NCBI GenBank assembly: GCA_009912175.1
Contig: WNDQ01000011.1
Coordinates: 1 to 64,000 of the forward strand
From: Paracidovorax wautersii
GTDB lineage: Bacteria > Pseudomonadota > Gammaproteobacteria > Burkholderiales > Burkholderiaceae_C
Reading direction: 5' to 3'
Length of the DNA stretch: 64,000 nt
Shown: positions 51,883 to 60,604 of the stretch, piece after piece
How positions within the stretch are numbered: the first letter of the stretch is position 1
Layout of the letters: each line of letters starts with the position of its first letter
The notes under the pieces: generated by a model
Told to the model about the DNA's origin: nothing
Databases searched by the model: none
What the model saw: only the letters and a program-made list of their open reading frames with translations
Made by a program: the position numbers and the translations under genes

Positions 51883-51898
51883 AGCTTAGAACCTCCGG

Positions 51899-51931
51899 CT
51901 TAAGCCCCGCCTAAGAAACGGTCCCTAGACT
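51899..51931 (+). promoter_or_regulatory. PmrA/QseB-like box and -10 before small RNA candidate A
   Basis: CTTAAG (51899-51904), 5 bases, CCTAAG (51910-51915) matches the PmrA-type pattern YTTAAK-N5-YTTAAK at 11 of 12 bases. TAGACT (51926-51931) follows after 10 bases, the geometry of OmpR-family activated promoters. The box consensus is from enteric bacteria, so its use here is an inference. Confidence 0.5.
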
Positions 51932-51937
51932 GCCATC

Positions 51938-52031
51938 CATTCCATAGGGCAATCTTTACTCCGTCCTCACCCTCCCTCAGGGCCCTATGGATTCACCCAC
52001 TCGGCGTCTCGAACCCGAGTGGGGTTTTTTT
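51938..52031 (+). ncRNA. Candidate small RNA A (about 94 nt)
   Basis: Predicted from promoter to terminator. A 10-bp stem TCCATAGGGC (51941-51950) with GCCCTATGGA (51982-51991) closes a 31-base loop rich in C and U, including ACTCC and CCTCCCTC, suited to pair with Shine-Dalgarno sequences. Then a perfect terminator: CCCACTCGG (51996-52004) with CCGAGTGGG (52015-52023) and a run of T to 52031. It has no open frame with a ribosome site. It could also be the 3' end of the phosphatase mRNA, released by processing. Confidence 0.55.
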
Positions 52032-52033
52032 GT

Positions 52034-52046
52034 CTTGGGGCGGCCC
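52034..52046 (-). repeat. Interspersed palindromic repeat, copy 2 (inverted)
   Basis: Exact inverted copy of GGGCCGCCCCAAG, in the 21-base strip between the convergent terminators of the two small RNA candidates. Confidence 0.55.
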
Positions 52047-52052
52047 GGCGAC

Positions 52053-52157
52053 AAAAAAAGCCCGCCTTGCGCAAAGCAAGACGGGCATGAAGCCACCTTA
52101 GAGGGTGGAGGAGACAAACGGTGATGCCTGCGTCCCATTGGAAACGCAGGCATCGAT
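52053..52157 (-). ncRNA. Candidate small RNA B (about 105 nt)
   Basis: Transcribed leftward from a near-consensus promoter. Three hairpins follow in order: GATGCCTGCGT with its complement (52144-52154 and 52123-52133, perfect 11 bp); CCACC/GGTGG (52104-52108 and 52093-52097); and the terminator GCCCG-N-CTTGC (52060-52070) with 52076-52086, ending in seven T. Between the first two hairpins lies single-stranded TCTCCT, an anti-Shine-Dalgarno motif. No coding potential seen. The layout is that of a trans-acting, possibly Hfq-dependent RNA; I do not recognise the family. Confidence 0.7.
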
Positions 52158-52163
52158 GGCGTG

Positions 52164-52192
52164 ATTGTAATGCTGAAATACGTGAATTTCAA
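52164..52192 (-). promoter_or_regulatory. Sigma-70 promoter of small RNA candidate B
   Basis: On the minus strand TTGAAA (52192-52187), exactly 17 bases, TACAAT (52169-52164): 5 of 6 matches in each box. It sits in an AT-rich island (52160-52220) unlike its surroundings. No protein gene lies downstream on that strand for over 2 kb, back to the tRNA gene. Confidence 0.75.
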
Positions 52193-52418
52193 TAATTACT
52201 GAAATTTCGCAAATCAATAACTTGAACCCTGTCTTGCCTGCGCACAGCCTGCTCGCTTCCATCGGAGCCGCACCGCCAAAAGATGGTCGCCGGGCGCGCC
52301 ACACGGCCTTCCGGCCCCTATCATTCACGCTCCGATATCCTGCACCCGTCGTGCCGGCTGTCGTCTGTTCTGCCACTGGCCCATTCGCCTTGCCATTGCC
52401 GCTCCAGGAGCCCCGTCC

Positions 52419-55046
52419 ATGTCGTTCGTGATGCCCGCCTTCGTGGGCAAGCTGATCAAGCTGTTTGATCGTCCCAGCCTGCGGGCCGGGCTGCTGGTGG
52501 CCGCGGCACTGGTCGTGGGGACGCTGGTCTTCGAGTCGCTGCAGCACCTGCTCGCCGAGGTCAAGTACCGCCGCATCGCGGCCCTGGTCAGCCAGACTCC
52601 CACGCACCTGCTGCTGCTGGCGGGCCTGGCCACGCTGGCCAGCTACATCTGCCTGATGGGCTACGACTTTTCCTCGCTGCGCTACTTGGGCCTGCGCGAG
52701 AAGGTGCGGCGCTCGACCATCGGGCTGACGTCCTTCATCGCCTTTGCGCTGGGCAACACCGTCGGGCTCGGCCCGCTGGCCGGCGGCGCCGTGCGCATGC
52801 GCATGTTCACGGCGGCCGGACTGGAGCCCATGCAAGTGGCTCGCGCGGCCGCGTTCAATGCCCTGGCCTTTGGCTTCGGCACCACGGCGTTCGGCGCAGC
52901 AGCGCTGCTGTGGGGGGCACCCGACGTGGCCGAGTTGGCCCACATGCCCGCAGCCGCGCTGCGCGCCATCGCCCTGGGCCTGCTGGCGGCGCTGGGCTGG
53001 CTGCTGTGGCGCTGCGCCCACCGCCCCTACCTGCGGGTGCGCCACTGGAAGATCGAGCTGCCCCATCTGCGGCTGGCCCTGCAGCAGTTGGCCATCACCG
53101 CGCTGGACCTGAGCTTTGCGGCGCTCACGCTGTGGGTGCTGCTACCCACCGAGGGGCTGTCGTGGTGGACCTACCTGTCCTTCTATCTGCTGGCGCTGGC
53201 GCTGGGCGTGATCAGCCATGTGCCGGCCGGCCTGGGCGTGTTCGAGGCGGTGATGCTGCTGGGCATCGGCGGCACGGTGCCGCCCGACCAGTTGGCCGCC
53301 GCCCTGGTGCTCTATCGCCTGATCTACTTCCTGTTCCCGCTGGGGCTGGCGGCCACGCTGCTGGTCGGCTACGAAGCCCTGCTGCATGGCCGCGCGAGCG
53401 GCAAGGCGACGGCGGTGCTGGGCGCGAGCCTGCCGCTGGCCCGGGCGGCCGCGCGCATGAGCCCCATGCTGCTGGCGGCGCTGACCTTCATCGCCGGCAT
53501 CGTGCTGCTGGTCTCGGGCGTGACGCCAGCCAGCCACAGCGCGGCCGAGCTGCTGTCGGTCAAGGTCCCGCTCATCCTGGTCGAGTCGGCCCACATGGTG
53601 GGCAGCATCTGCGGCCTGCTGCTGCTGGTGCTCGCCCGCGGCCTGCTGCACCGGCTGGACGCGGCCTGGTGGGGCGCGCTGGCGGCCACCGGCATCAGCT
53701 TCTGGCTGGCGCTGCCCAAGGGCATCGCCGTGCACGAGATGATGTACCTGGGCTTTCTGTTCTCGCTGCTGCTCATCTCGCGTCGCCAGTTCAACCGCCG
53801 CTCGTCGCTGTTCTCGATGCAGTTCGACGTGTACTGGCTGGTCTGGCTGGGCGCGACGCTGGCGGCGGTGGCCTGGATCTTCTTTTTCACCTACCGCAAC
53901 GTCGCCTACACCAACGAGCTGTGGTGGCGCTTCGAATTCAACGCCAACGCCCCGCGTTCGCTGCGTGCGGCGCTGGCGGTGGCGCTGATCACGCTGGTCT
54001 TTGCCGTCTGGCAGTTGCTGCGCAAGCCCTCGGGCGTGCCGGCCGCGGCCAGCCGGGAAGAGCTGGCACGCTCGCGCGCCATCATTGCCGGCCAGCCCAA
54101 TGCGCAGGCTTTCATCATGCTCTCTGGCGACAAGAGTGTGCTGTTCTCGGCCTCGGGCCAGTCCTTCCTGATGTACGGCAAGCAGGGGCGCAGCTGGATC
54201 GCCCTGTTCGACCCGGTGGGCCCGACCCACGAATGGCCCGAGCTGATCTGGACCTTCATCGAAACCGCCCACGCGCACGGCGGGCGCGCCGGCTTCTACC
54301 AGGTGCGGCCCGACAAGCTGGGCATGTACCTGGACGCCGGCATGCAGGCGCGCAAGCTGGGTGAGTTCGCCTGGGTGCCGCTGGGCACCTTCACGCTCAA
54401 GGGCGGCAAGCGCGCCAACCTGCGCACCTCGGTCAACCGCGCCGAACGCGACGGCCTGCGTTTTGCCGTGGTGCCGGCCGACGAGGTCCAGCCGCTGCTG
54501 CCCAAGCTGCGTGCGATTTCCGACACCTGGCTGACCAAGAACCGCGCGCGTGAAAAAGGCTATTCGCTGGGCGCCTTCTCCGACGACTACGTGGCCAGCG
54601 GCCCGATCGCCGTGGTCACGCTCGACGGCGAGCCCGTGGCCTTTGCCACGCTGATGGAAACCGGCCGCAAGCTCGAAGCCAGCATCGACCTCATGCGCCA
54701 GACGCCCGACTCGCCCCCGGGCACCATGGACTACCTGTTCGTGCAGCTCATCCTGCATTACCAGTCGCACGGCTTCGAGCGTTTTGGCCTGGGCATGGCA
54801 CCGCTGTCGGGCATGGCCAGCCACGAGCTGGCGTCGAGCTGGCATCGCCTGGCGCGCCTGCTGTTCGGCCACGGTGAACGTTTCTATCACTTCCGGGGTC
54901 TGAGGGCCTTCAAGGAAAAGTTCGAGCCCCAGTGGGAACCGCGCTACCTGATCGCCCCCAGCGCCTGGTCGGCACTGCTCGTCCTGATGGACACCGCCGC
55001 GCTGATCGGCCGGCTGGGCTCCCGTTTCGGCAACAACAAAACCTGA
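52419..55046 (+). CDS. mprF: Bifunctional lysylphosphatidylglycerol synthetase/flippase MprF (LpiA)
   Basis: Transfers lysine from Lys-tRNA to phosphatidylglycerol and flips the product outward, lowering surface negative charge and raising resistance to cationic peptides and acid. 875 residues: about 13-14 helices in the N-terminal 520 (flippase, with LGNTVGLGPLAGGAVRMRMF and VISHVPAGLGVFEAVMLLGI), then the soluble DUF2156 synthase domain (about 560-850; SFLMYGKQGRSWIALFDPVG, KGGKRANLRTSVNRAERDGL, GLGMAPLSGMA, FHFRGLRAFKEKF-like end). Ribosome site AGGAG precedes the ATG. It is followed 87 bases on by acvB, the pair known as lpiA-acvB in Rhizobiales. Confidence 0.95.
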   Translation: MSFVMPAFVGKLIKLFDRPSLRAGLLVAAALVVGTLVFESLQHLLAEVKYRRIAALVSQTPTHLLLLAGLATLASYICLMGYDFSSLRYLGLREKVRRSTIGLTSFIAFALGNTVGLGPLAGGAVRMRMFTAAGLEPMQVARAAAFNALAFGFGTTAFGAAALLWGAPDVAELAHMPAAALRAIALGLLAALGWLLWRCAHRPYLRVRHWKIELPHLRLALQQLAITALDLSFAALTLWVLLPTEGLSWWTYLSFYLLALALGVISHVPAGLGVFEAVMLLGIGGTVPPDQLAAALVLYRLIYFLFPLGLAATLLVGYEALLHGRASGKATAVLGASLPLARAAARMSPMLLAALTFIAGIVLLVSGVTPASHSAAELLSVKVPLILVESAHMVGSICGLLLLVLARGLLHRLDAAWWGALAATGISFWLALPKGIAVHEMMYLGFLFSLLLISRRQFNRRSSLFSMQFDVYWLVWLGATLAAVAWIFFFTYRNVAYTNELWWRFEFNANAPRSLRAALAVALITLVFAVWQLLRKPSGVPAAASREELARSRAIIAGQPNAQAFIMLSGDKSVLFSASGQSFLMYGKQGRSWIALFDPVGPTHEWPELIWTFIETAHAHGGRAGFYQVRPDKLGMYLDAGMQARKLGEFAWVPLGTFTLKGGKRANLRTSVNRAERDGLRFAVVPADEVQPLLPKLRAISDTWLTKNRAREKGYSLGAFSDDYVASGPIAVVTLDGEPVAFATLMETGRKLEASIDLMRQTPDSPPGTMDYLFVQLILHYQSHGFERFGLGMAPLSGMASHELASSWHRLARLLFGHGERFYHFRGLRAFKEKFEPQWEPRYLIAPSAWSALLVLMDTAALIGRLGSRFGNNKT

Positions 55047-55133
55047 GAACCTGTTCTGAGCACCGCGCAGGCGGCCCCTTCACGGGCCCGGCACTTGCCG
55101 TACGATTCGACTGCGCCTGAGGGAAAACAAGCC

Positions 55134-56783
55134 ATGCATCCACACCACCTTCGCGCGGGCCGCCGGCTCGCGTTCCTGTCCGCCGCTGCCGCCGCCGCAT
55201 TCGCGCTGACCAGCACCGCCTGGGCTGCCAGCCCGGCCAAACCGGCCCCCGCCAGCGCCGCACCGGCCGCCGCGACGCCAGCCGCCCCCGCCGCCGGCCG
55301 GGTCGAGATCCTCTCCCACGGCTACTTCAACCAGGCCCAGATCTACCGCCCCAGCGGCGAGCCGCGCGGTGTGGCCCTGCTGGTCTCCGGCACCGACGGC
55401 TGGACCGCGCAGGACGGCGAACTGGCCGACTCCCTGCGCCGCCAGGGCGTGCTGACGGCCGGGCTCGACCTCAAGCAGATGATCGTCGCGCTGCGCAAGG
55501 ACGGCGCCAACTGCCTGGGCCCGCGCGGCGACTTCGACAACTTCAGCCGCGTGCTGCAGGCGCGCTACCAGCTCAACGGCTACAGCCAGCCCATCCTGGT
55601 GGGCAACGGCCCGGTGGCCGCGGGCATGGCCTACGGCACGCAGGCGACCGCCTCCGAGGACACCTTCAGCGGCGCCATCTCGCTGGGCTTCGTGCCCCAG
55701 ACCCTGGCGCTGCCGCTGCCGCTGTGCAAGGAGTTCACGGGCCTGGTCACGCCCATCAACAGCGCCGCCACCGAAGCGGCCCGCATCATCGCCGCCCCGC
55801 CGCCCGAGACCAAAAGCGCCGGCAAGGGCGCCAAGGGCACGGGCGCGCCGGCCCCGGCCATGCCGCGCGGCCCCTATGTCTACCGGTTCGAGCCCACCGC
55901 CAAGTTCGCCGATCCGTGGCTGGTCTTTCCCACGCCGGCCGACGGCCCCGAGGTGGCCGATTTCGTGCGGCGCGTGCCCAATGGCGCGCTGATGGCCACG
56001 GCCATCACGCCGGCCAATGTGGACGCGCAGCTGGCCGAGGCCATCACGCGTCTCAAGCCCCACCAGCAAGAGACCGCCGCGCCCCCGACCGCCGTCAGCG
56101 ACCTGCCGCTGGTCGAAGTGCCCACCAAGGAGCCCATCAAGGACCACGACCTGCTGGCCGTCATGATCAGCGGCGACGGCGGCTGGGCCGGCATCGACAA
56201 GGACCTGGCCTCGGCCATGAACCGCGACGGCATTCCCGTGGTCGGCTTCGACTCGCTGCGCTACTTCTGGAAGGCGCGCACGCCGGAGTCGACCGCGCGC
56301 GACGTCGAACGCGTCATCCGCTACTACCAGGCGCAGCCGGCCTGGAAACGCGTGCGCGTGCTGCTGATCGGTTACTCGCAGGGCGCCGACGTGATGCCCT
56401 TCGTGATCAACCGGCTGCCGGCCGACCTGCGCGCGCAGCTCGCCAGCGTGATCCTGATCGGCATGGGCGAAAAAGCCTCGTTCGAGTTCCACGTGACCAA
56501 CTGGATCAAGACTAACGACAAGGGCGCGCCCACCCTGCCCGAGGCCGAAAAGATGCCGCGCGGCCTGGCCCTGTGCGCTTATGGCGTGGACGACAAGGAC
56601 GCCGTCTGCCCGCGTCTGAACAAGCCCGGATCGCCGGTGCGCCTGCTCGCGCTCAAGGGCGGCCATCACTTCGACGGCAACTACGACAACCTGGCGACAG
56701 CCCTGCTGCAGGCGACTGCCAAGCCGCCCATGCTGCCGCAGGGCGAAGCACCGGCGGCAGCGACGACAACGACGACGCCCTGA
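55134..56783 (+). CDS. acvB: AcvB/VirJ-family protein (lysyl-PG hydrolase)
   Basis: A 549-residue periplasmic protein of the AcvB/VirJ family. Signal peptide at about 1-34 (ends TAWAAS), an Ala/Pro linker, an N-terminal alpha/beta domain (about 50-235), and a C-terminal VirJ domain (about 330-549) with the nucleophile elbow LLIGYSQGADVMPFVINRLP (Ser about 421) and a late His in LKGGHHFDGNYDN. In Agrobacterium, AcvB hydrolyses lysyl-phosphatidylglycerol made by LpiA, balancing its level, and is needed for virulence. Position right after mprF supports the same job. The ATG at 55134 gives the signal peptide. Confidence 0.92.
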   Translation: MHPHHLRAGRRLAFLSAAAAAAFALTSTAWAASPAKPAPASAAPAAATPAAPAAGRVEILSHGYFNQAQIYRPSGEPRGVALLVSGTDGWTAQDGELADSLRRQGVLTAGLDLKQMIVALRKDGANCLGPRGDFDNFSRVLQARYQLNGYSQPILVGNGPVAAGMAYGTQATASEDTFSGAISLGFVPQTLALPLPLCKEFTGLVTPINSAATEAARIIAAPPPETKSAGKGAKGTGAPAPAMPRGPYVYRFEPTAKFADPWLVFPTPADGPEVADFVRRVPNGALMATAITPANVDAQLAEAITRLKPHQQETAAPPTAVSDLPLVEVPTKEPIKDHDLLAVMISGDGGWAGIDKDLASAMNRDGIPVVGFDSLRYFWKARTPESTARDVERVIRYYQAQPAWKRVRVLLIGYSQGADVMPFVINRLPADLRAQLASVILIGMGEKASFEFHVTNWIKTNDKGAPTLPEAEKMPRGLALCAYGVDDKDAVCPRLNKPGSPVRLLALKGGHHFDGNYDNLATALLQATAKPPMLPQGEAPAAATTTTTP

Positions 56784-56856
56784 TTGCCGGGCGGCGGCAC
56801 GCCAGAGCCCCTCGGGGCTTCGGCCTACCGCTCAGCGATGGGTCAGTGAATTTTTC

Positions 56857-58737
56857 TCAGGCGGCCGAGGCCGGCAGCGCAAAACGCTGGCGGATCGAAG
56901 CCTCGATGCCCGCCGCATCCAGCCCCACGCCAGCCAGCAGCTTGGCCGGGTCGCCGTGTTCGATGAACACATCGGGCAAGCCCAGCACCAGCACGGGCTT
57001 CGTTTCGCCCAACGATTGCAGCGCCTCCAGCACCGCGCTGCCCGCGCCGCCGGCCACCGCGCCCTCTTCCACCGTCACCAGGTAGTCGTGGCGCGCAGCC
57101 ACATCGCGCAGCAGCGCCAGGTCCAGCGGCTTGGCCCAGCGCATGTTGGCCACCGTCGCATCCAGCGACTCGGCCGCCTGCAGCGCCGGGTACAGCAGCG
57201 TGCCGAAGGCCAGGATGGCCACACGCGCGCTGGTGCGGCCCGACTCGCGCCGGATCTCGCCCTGACCGAAGGGCAGCGCGTCCAGGCCGGGCAGCGGCTC
57301 GGTGCCCGCGCCCGCGCCACGCGGGTAGCGCACGGCCACCGGGTGGTTCTGCGCGTAGGCCGACGACAGCAACTGGCGTGTCTCGCGTTCGTCGGCGGGC
57401 GTGGCGATGCTCACGTTCGGAATGCAGCGCAGGAAGGGAATGTCGAAAGCCCCCGCGTGCGTGGCGCCGTCGGCGCCCACCAGGCCGGCGCGGTCGAGCG
57501 CGAACACCACCGGCAGGTTCTGGATCGCCACGTCGTGCACGAGCTGGTCGTAGGCGCGCTGCAGAAAGGTCGAGTAGATCGCGACCACGGGCTTGAGTCC
57601 TTCGCAGGCCAGGCCCGCGGCAAAGGTCACCGCGTGCTGCTCGGCAATGCCGACGTCGTGGTAGCGCTGCGGGAATCGCCGCTCGAATTCGACCAGGCCC
57701 GAACCCTCGCGCATGGCCGGCGTGATGCCAACCAGGCGCTCGTCCTGCGCGGCCATGTCGCACAGCCATTGCCCGAACACCTGCGTGAAGGTGGACTTGG
57801 GCGGCGTCGCGGGCTTTTGCAGGCCCACGGCCGGATCGAACTTGCCCGGCCCGTGATACGCCACCGGATAGGCCTCGGCCAGCTTGTAGCCCTGGCCCTT
57901 CTTGGTGACCACGTGCAGGAACTGCGGCCCCTTGAGCTGGCGCAGGTTCTCCAGCGTGGGAATCAGCGAGTCGAGGTCGTGCCCGTCGATGGGGCCGACA
58001 TAGTTGAAGCCGAATTTCTCGAACAGCGTGGCCGGCACCACCATGTTCTTGGCGTTCTGCTCGAAACGTTTGGCCAGCTCCAGCAGCGGCGGGGCCACGC
58101 CCAGCACCTTCTTGCCGACCTCGCGCGCGGTCGCGTAGAAGCGCCCGCTCATGAGCTGGGCCAGGTAGCGGTTGAGCGCACCCACGGGCGGGCTGATGCT
58201 CATGTCGTTGTCGTTGAGGATGACGATCAGCCGCGCCTGGTCGTGCACGCCGCCGTTGTTGAGCGCCTCGAACGCCATGCCGGCCGTCATCGAACCGTCG
58301 CCGATCACGGCGATGGCGTGGCGGGTCTCGCCCTTTTGCTGCGCGGCCAGCGCCATGCCCAGCGCCGCCGAGATGCTGGTCGACGAATGCGCGGTGCCGA
58401 AGGTGTCGTAGGGGCTTTCGTCGCGGCGCGGAAAGCCCGACAGCCCGCCCAATTGGCGCAGCGTGGCCATGCGGTCGCGCCGGCCGGTGAGGATCTTGTG
58501 CGGGTAGCTCTGGTGGCCCACGTCCCAGACGATGCGGTCGTGCGGCGTGGTGAAGACGTAGTGCAGCGCGATGGTCAGCTCGACCGTGCCGAGGTTGGAG
58601 CTGAGGTGGCCGCCCGTCTTCGACACGCTTTCGAGCACGAAGGCGCGCAGTTCGTCGGACAGCGCCCGCAGGCGCTCGCGCGGGAGTTGGCGCAAATCCG
58701 CCGGATCGTTGATGGTCTGCAGCAAGGGATACGACAT
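56857..58737 (-). CDS. dxs: 1-deoxy-D-xylulose-5-phosphate synthase
   Basis: Thiamine-diphosphate enzyme that condenses pyruvate and glyceraldehyde 3-phosphate, the entry to the MEP isoprenoid pathway. 626 residues, normal. TPP motif [18 protein letters not shown] (about 152), the N-terminal [20 protein letters not shown] and [18 protein letters not shown], the transketolase pyrimidine domain from about 320 ([17 protein letters not shown] with the catalytic Glu) are clear. The ATG at 58737 ([12 protein letters not shown]) is the family start. It is the last gene of the leftward xseB-ispA-dxs operon, 49 bases after ispA. Confidence 0.97.
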   Translation of the reverse strand: MSYPLLQTINDPADLRQLPRERLRALSDELRAFVLESVSKTGGHLSSNLGTVELTIALHYVFTTPHDRIVWDVGHQSYPHKILTGRRDRMATLRQLGGLSGFPRRDESPYDTFGTAHSSTSISAALGMALAAQQKGETRHAIAVIGDGSMTAGMAFEALNNGGVHDQARLIVILNDNDMSISPPVGALNRYLAQLMSGRFYATAREVGKKVLGVAPPLLELAKRFEQNAKNMVVPATLFEKFGFNYVGPIDGHDLDSLIPTLENLRQLKGPQFLHVVTKKGQGYKLAEAYPVAYHGPGKFDPAVGLQKPATPPKSTFTQVFGQWLCDMAAQDERLVGITPAMREGSGLVEFERRFPQRYHDVGIAEQHAVTFAAGLACEGLKPVVAIYSTFLQRAYDQLVHDVAIQNLPVVFALDRAGLVGADGATHAGAFDIPFLRCIPNVSIATPADERETRQLLSSAYAQNHPVAVRYPRGAGAGTEPLPGLDALPFGQGEIRRESGRTSARVAILAFGTLLYPALQAAESLDATVANMRWAKPLDLALLRDVAARHDYLVTVEEGAVAGGAGSAVLEALQSLGETKPVLVLGLPDVFIEHGDPAKLLAGVGLDAAGIEASIRQRFALPASAA

Positions 58738-58786
58738 CCAGGAAACCTTTAAGGTCTGTTCACGCTCTGTGTTTGAAAATCCGGGG

Positions 58787-59764
58787 TCAGTGGGCCCGGC
58801 CCACAACCCGCCGCGCCAAGGCCTGCAGCGCCGCGGTGTGCGCCAGGCCGCTGTCCGCCAGTGCGGTCAGCGCCTCGTCCAGCAGCCGCCCGGCATAGGC
58901 GCGCGCGGCGTCCAGGCCCAGCAGGGACACATAGGTCGGCTTGTCGCTCGCCTGGTCCTTGCCGGCGGTCTTGCCCAGCGTCTGCGTATCGGCGGTCACG
59001 TCCAGCACGTCGTCCATCACCTGGAACGCCAGGCCGATGGCCGCGCCATAGCCGCCCAGGGCCCGGCGAGCCGCCGCGTCGGGCTCGCCGCAGGCCGCGC
59101 CCATGAGCACGCTGGCCTGCAGCAAGGCGCCGGTTTTGAGGCGGTGCATGGTCTGCAGTTCGTCGGACGACAGCCGCAGCCCCACGCTGGCCAGGTCGAT
59201 GGCCTGGCCGCCCGCCATGCCGCGTGCGCCCGCGGCGCGCGCCAGCAGACGGCACAGATCGGCCTGGACGGCCGGCGGCAGAACTTCGTGGGCGCCCAGC
59301 GCGTCCGCGTCGGCCGATGCGATCGCCAGCGTTCCGTGCGGTTCGTCATCGGGGGTGAGCAATTCGAAAGCCTGGGCCTGCAGCGCGTCGCCCGCCAGCA
59401 GCGCCTGGGCCTGGCCGAACTGCACGTGCACGGTCGGCTTGCCCCGGCGCAGCACATCGTTGTCCATGCAGGGCATGTCGTCGTGCACCAGCGAATAGGC
59501 GTGGATCAACTCCACCGCGCAGGCCGCGCGCAGCGCCGCGGCCACACTGCCCTGCACGGCCTCGGCCGCAGCCACGACCAGCAGGGCCCGCAGACGTTTG
59601 CCGCCGCCCAGCACCGCATAGCGCATGGGCTCGGCCAGCGGTGGCGGCGCGCCCGCGCCCACCCAGCGCTCGAGCGCGGTTTCCAGCGCCGCCTGCCGCG
59701 CCTGCATCCAGGCGGCGGCATCAAAGGCCGGCGCGTGGGCTAGCACGCCGTCGTGCACCGTCAT
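58787..59764 (-). CDS. ispA: Geranyl/farnesyl diphosphate synthase
   Basis: Builds farnesyl diphosphate from IPP and DMAPP for quinone and undecaprenyl chains. 325 residues, slightly long for IspA (about 300), from an Ala-rich insertion in the middle and a short N-terminal extension. First Asp-rich motif [12 protein letters not shown] (about 92-101), second [14 protein letters not shown] (about 249), plus [11 protein letters not shown] and GGQAIDLAS. Start at 59764 overlaps the xseB stop as ATGA. Confidence 0.96.
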   Translation of the reverse strand: MTVHDGVLAHAPAFDAAAWMQARQAALETALERWVGAGAPPPLAEPMRYAVLGGGKRLRALLVVAAAEAVQGSVAAALRAACAVELIHAYSLVHDDMPCMDNDVLRRGKPTVHVQFGQAQALLAGDALQAQAFELLTPDDEPHGTLAIASADADALGAHEVLPPAVQADLCRLLARAAGARGMAGGQAIDLASVGLRLSSDELQTMHRLKTGALLQASVLMGAACGEPDAAARRALGGYGAAIGLAFQVMDDVLDVTADTQTLGKTAGKDQASDKPTYVSLLGLDAARAYAGRLLDEALTALADSGLAHTAALQALARRVVGRAH

Positions 59765-60069
59765 GCGGACGCGTCCCCGTTGCCGTTCCACGGCGCCAGC
59801 TCGCCACCGTCGAGCACACGGATCTGCTGCTCGACCGCATCGAGCCGGCCGCGGCAGAACTGCAGCAGTTGCGCGCCGCGCTGGTAGCCCGAGAGCAACT
59901 GGTCCAGCGGAAGCTGGCCGGACTCGATGCGCGCGATCAGGCCTTCAAGCTCCTGCACCGCCGCCTCGTAAGTGGCCGGCAAGGGCAAGGTCGACTGCGT
60001 GCCAGCCGGCTCGCCGCCGAACAGGCCGGACGCGTCGGGAGAGTCTGCGGGGGAATTTTTCTTGGGCAT
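59761..60069 (-). CDS. xseB: Exodeoxyribonuclease VII small subunit
   Basis: Small subunit of exonuclease VII, partner of XseA (not in this window). 102 residues, above the usual 80 because of a 30-residue N-terminal extension. The conserved core is [20 protein letters not shown] and [20 protein letters not shown], then [14 protein letters not shown] at 60069 (MPKKNSPAD) is used. First gene of the xseB-ispA-dxs operon; the order is the standard one in beta- and gammaproteobacteria. Confidence 0.93.
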   Translation of the reverse strand: MPKKNSPADSPDASGLFGGEPAGTQSTLPLPATYEAAVQELEGLIARIESGQLPLDQLLSGYQRGAQLLQFCRGRLDAVEQQIRVLDGGELAPWNGNGDASA

Positions 60070-60383
60070 CGTGCAAGCAAAAAAGGCCGAGCAGGCTTGC
60101 ACCTGTCGCCCTCCGGAAGATAAACGCTGAAAGGATCATTTTAGAGTGAATCGCCCCACGGCCCTGTCGGTGCGCAGGCCGCTCGATCGCGGCACGGCCT
60201 GGCGGGCCTTTCGCGCACGCCCGGTCGCAAACGGATACATCCCTTGCCCCCGGCAGCAAGGCCCTGGTCTGCGGTGCGGCAGCACCAGGCCCGGCCTTCG
60301 GCGGCCGGGACTTAGTGCAAGCCCGCGCCCAGGCGCTATCAAATCCGGCGCCCGGCAGTCCCCGACTCCCTTGCTGCGGCAAA
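60070..60383. other. Gap upstream of xseB and the Rieske promoter
   Basis: No gene seen. It must contain the xseB promoter on the minus strand, but no good -35/-10 pair was found. GC-rich with several short open frames that lack ribosome sites. Confidence 0.5.
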
Positions 60384-60411
60384 TTGACCCGCGTTTTATG
60401 TCGGGTACAAT
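60384..60411 (+). promoter_or_regulatory. Sigma-70 promoter of the Rieske oxygenase gene
   Basis: TTGACC (60384-60389), 16-base spacer, TACAAT (60406-60411): 5 of 6 in each box. Predicted start near 60418, which leaves a leader of about 187 bases. Confidence 0.7.
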
Positions 60412-60417
60412 CGGCCC

Positions 60418-60604
60418 CTTCATTTTTCGCACGCGCCGGGCACCCGTTGCCCTCGTTCTGCCGCTGGGCCGCCCCAAGGCAGAAACCCCTTCGGGGGCGG
60501 GCCATCCGCATCAACGGGTGGTCTGGGAGCACGTTCCGTCATGCCAGCGCGTATCCCTTGAGTCTTGTGTTCTCCCTGTGGGGAGTCTTTAGGTCAGGTC
60601 ACCC
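60418..60604 (+). promoter_or_regulatory. Structured 5' leader with a possible three-way junction
   Basis: P1: CACCCGTTG (60441-60449) with CAACGGGTG (60512-60520), 9 bp. Inside it P2: TTCTGCC (60456-60462) with GGCAGAA (60478-60484), 7 bp, and P3: CCCC-TTCG-GGGG (60486-60497). A fourth hairpin CTCCC-TGTG-GGGAG (60572-60585) followed by TCTTT lies just before the ribosome site. The repeat GGGCCGCCCCAAG (60466-60478) forms most of the P2 loop. Riboswitch-like in layout; no known class recognised. Confidence 0.5.

Noticed and set aside
56784-56856. Terminator between acvB and dxs
   Set aside because: AGCCC-CTCG-GGGCT hairpin has no T run on either strand.
60178-60205. Sigma-54-like TGGCGG-N5-TCGC upstream of xseB/Rieske
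   Set aside because: Only the GG/GC spacing fits; the flanking bases do not, and such spacing is common in GC-rich DNA.
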